Origin: AC-69 sp036519575
GTDB lineage: Bacteria; Actinomycetota; UBA4738; HRBIN12
NCBI GenBank assembly: GCA_036519575.1
Contig: DATDKZ010000244.1
Coordinates: forward strand, 1 to 5,401
Direction: 5' to 3'
Length of the DNA: 5,401 nt
A program made the translations under genes and the position numbers. The notes beneath the pieces are model-generated. The model made no database searches. It had not been told where the DNA came from and worked only from the letters and a program-made list of their open reading frames with translations. Within the stretch, counting starts at the first letter, position 1, and every line of letters begins with the position of its first letter. Below are positions 4,597 through 5,401 of the stretch, one piece after another.

Positions 4597-5401
4597 TCAG
4601 CTCTCGCCGGGGCGGCTCGCGGTGGTGACGACCTCACCGGTCGACAGCACCACGCCGTCCTCGCATTCCGCCTCGATCAGGCCGCCTCGAAACTGCTGCT
4701 CATACAGCCGTGCGTACAATCCGCCGCGCTCGATCAGCTCGCCATGCGTGCCGCGCTCGACGATCTTGCCCCTGTCGACGACGAAGATCACGTCGGCCGA
4801 GAGGATCGTGGAGAGCCGATGCGCGATGGCGATCGTCGTCCGCCCTTGCATCAGCGGGCGGAGCGCCTCCTGCACGAGCCGCTCCGACGTGGTGTCCAGG
4901 CTCGAGGTCGCTTCGTCGAGGATCAGGATCCTCGGGTCCTTGAGGATCACCCGGGCGATGGCCAACCGCTGCTTCTCCCCGCCGGAGAGCTTGTAGCCAC
5001 GGTCCCCGACGACGGTGTCGTACCCCTCGGGCAGCTCCTGGATCCGATCGTGGATGAACGCCGCTTTCGCCGCGGCCACGAGCTCCTCCTGGGTGGCGTC
5101 GGGCTTGCCGTACAGGAGGTTGCGCCGGACCGTGGTGTGGAACAGATAGGTCTCCTGCGTGACCATGCCGATCAGGTCGCCCAGCGACTCGAGCTTGAGG
5201 TTGCGCACGTCGACCCCGTCGATCAGGACCGCCCCTTCCTGCACGTCGTAGAACCGGGGCACTAGGTAGGTCATCGTGGTCTTGCCGGCACCGCTCGGTC
5301 CCACCAGCGCCGCGAGCTGTCCGGACTCGATATCGAGCCTGACGCCTTCCAAGGTCCATTCCCGCGGGGCACGTTGCCCGTCACCGAGGTCGGAGGGGGA
5401 G
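4597..5401 (-). CDS. ABC exporter (MsbA/ABCB type), nucleotide-binding domain; 5' end cut by window
   Basis: The C-terminal 267 residues of an ABC transporter half-subunit that couples ATP hydrolysis to export. The frame is open to the window edge and the TTG at 5350-5352 is only an internal Leu codon, so the membrane domain and true start lie beyond 5401. All NBD motifs are intact, counted from the first visible residue: Walker A GPSGAGKT (34-41), Q-loop Gln82 (MVTQ), the LFHTTVRRNLLYG block typical of exporters (86-98), signature LSGGE (138-142), Walker B ILILDE (158-163) with catalytic Glu163, D-loop SSLD (166-169) and H-loop His194 (IAHRLSTI). The order and the HGELIERGGLYARLYEQQF ending are classic for full-length exporters with a fused membrane domain. 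An acidic tail of about 30 residues follows. Substrate unknown. Ribosome site and promoter are off the window. It is convergent with the acetyltransferase gene and shows no functional link to it. Confidence 0.92.
   Translation of the reverse strand, partial: SPSDLGDGQRAPREWTLEGVRLDIESGQLAALVGPSGAGKTTMTYLVPRFYDVQEGAVLIDGVDVRNLKLESLGDLIGMVTQETYLFHTTVRRNLLYGKPDATQEELVAAAKAAFIHDRIQELPEGYDTVVGDRGYKLSGGEKQRLAIARVILKDPRILILDEATSSLDTTSERLVQEALRPLMQGRTTIAIAHRLSTILSADVIFVVDRGKIVERGTHGELIERGGLYARLYEQQFRGGLIEAECEDGVVLSTGEVVTTASRPGES

Noticed and set aside
3840..4637. Minus-strand open frame crossing the acetyltransferase and MarR genes
   Set aside because: It covers two clear genes, has Arg/Pro/Gly-rich shadow composition and no motif.
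4585..5265. Plus-strand open frame opposite the ABC transporter
   Set aside because: It is the antisense shadow of a fully conserved NBD with intact Walker, signature and H-loop motifs.
5350..5352. TTG as the start of a stand-alone ABC ATPase
   Set aside because: The frame stays open to the window edge and the coded residues before it continue into the NBD; a membrane domain is expected upstream.

Overview
The window is a dense, high-GC stretch of bacterial chromosome (roughly two thirds G+C by eye) with seven protein genes, two of them cut by the window edges. It contains no RNA genes, insertion sequences, CRISPR arrays or phage genes that I can see. Third codon positions are strongly G/C. 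GTG is a plausible start for two genes. Three forward genes have a TAGSCT box (S = G or C) 6-7 bases before the start codon, the pattern of leaderless actinobacterial promoters. The best guess is a member of the Actinomycetota, possibly an uncultured soil or freshwater lineage; this rests on base composition, promoter style and protein flavour, not on a marker gene.

Layout, left to right. (1) From the left edge to 883 (+): the C-terminal beta-sandwich part of a glycoside hydrolase family 38 alpha-mannosidase-like enzyme, with its catalytic domain off the window. (2) 894-2015 (+): an FAD-dependent amine oxidase of the monomeric sarcosine oxidase / N-methyltryptophan oxidase family, with the covalent-flavin cysteine in place. 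(3) 2005-2577 (-): a six-helix HdeD/DUF308 membrane protein whose 3' end overlaps that of the oxidase by 11 bases inside a small dyad. (4) 2729-3547 (+): a VIT1/CCC1 family Fe2+/Mn2+ transporter. (5) 3560-4006 (-): a MarR-family repressor. (6) 4080-4580 (+): a GNAT N-acetyltransferase divergent from marR, with a perfect 15-bp palindrome between them that is the obvious operator candidate. (7) 4597 to the right edge (-): the nucleotide-binding domain of an ABC exporter of the MsbA/ABCB type, with its membrane domain off the window.

Except for the first two genes, transcription direction alternates gene by gene, so the window is mostly a set of convergent pairs with almost no room between them (an 11-bp overlap, a 12-bp gap and a 16-bp gap) and two divergent pairs with short promoter regions (151 and 73 bp). 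The genes do not form one pathway. GH38 plus oxidase may be co-transcribed (10-base gap) or separately promoted. HdeD-like and VIT are both stress or metal-homeostasis membrane proteins sharing a divergent intergenic region. MarR most likely controls itself and the acetyltransferase. I found no convincing new multi-gene system; the most useful observations are the repeated leaderless promoter pattern, the MarR-site palindrome and the dyad in the overlapping convergent stops.
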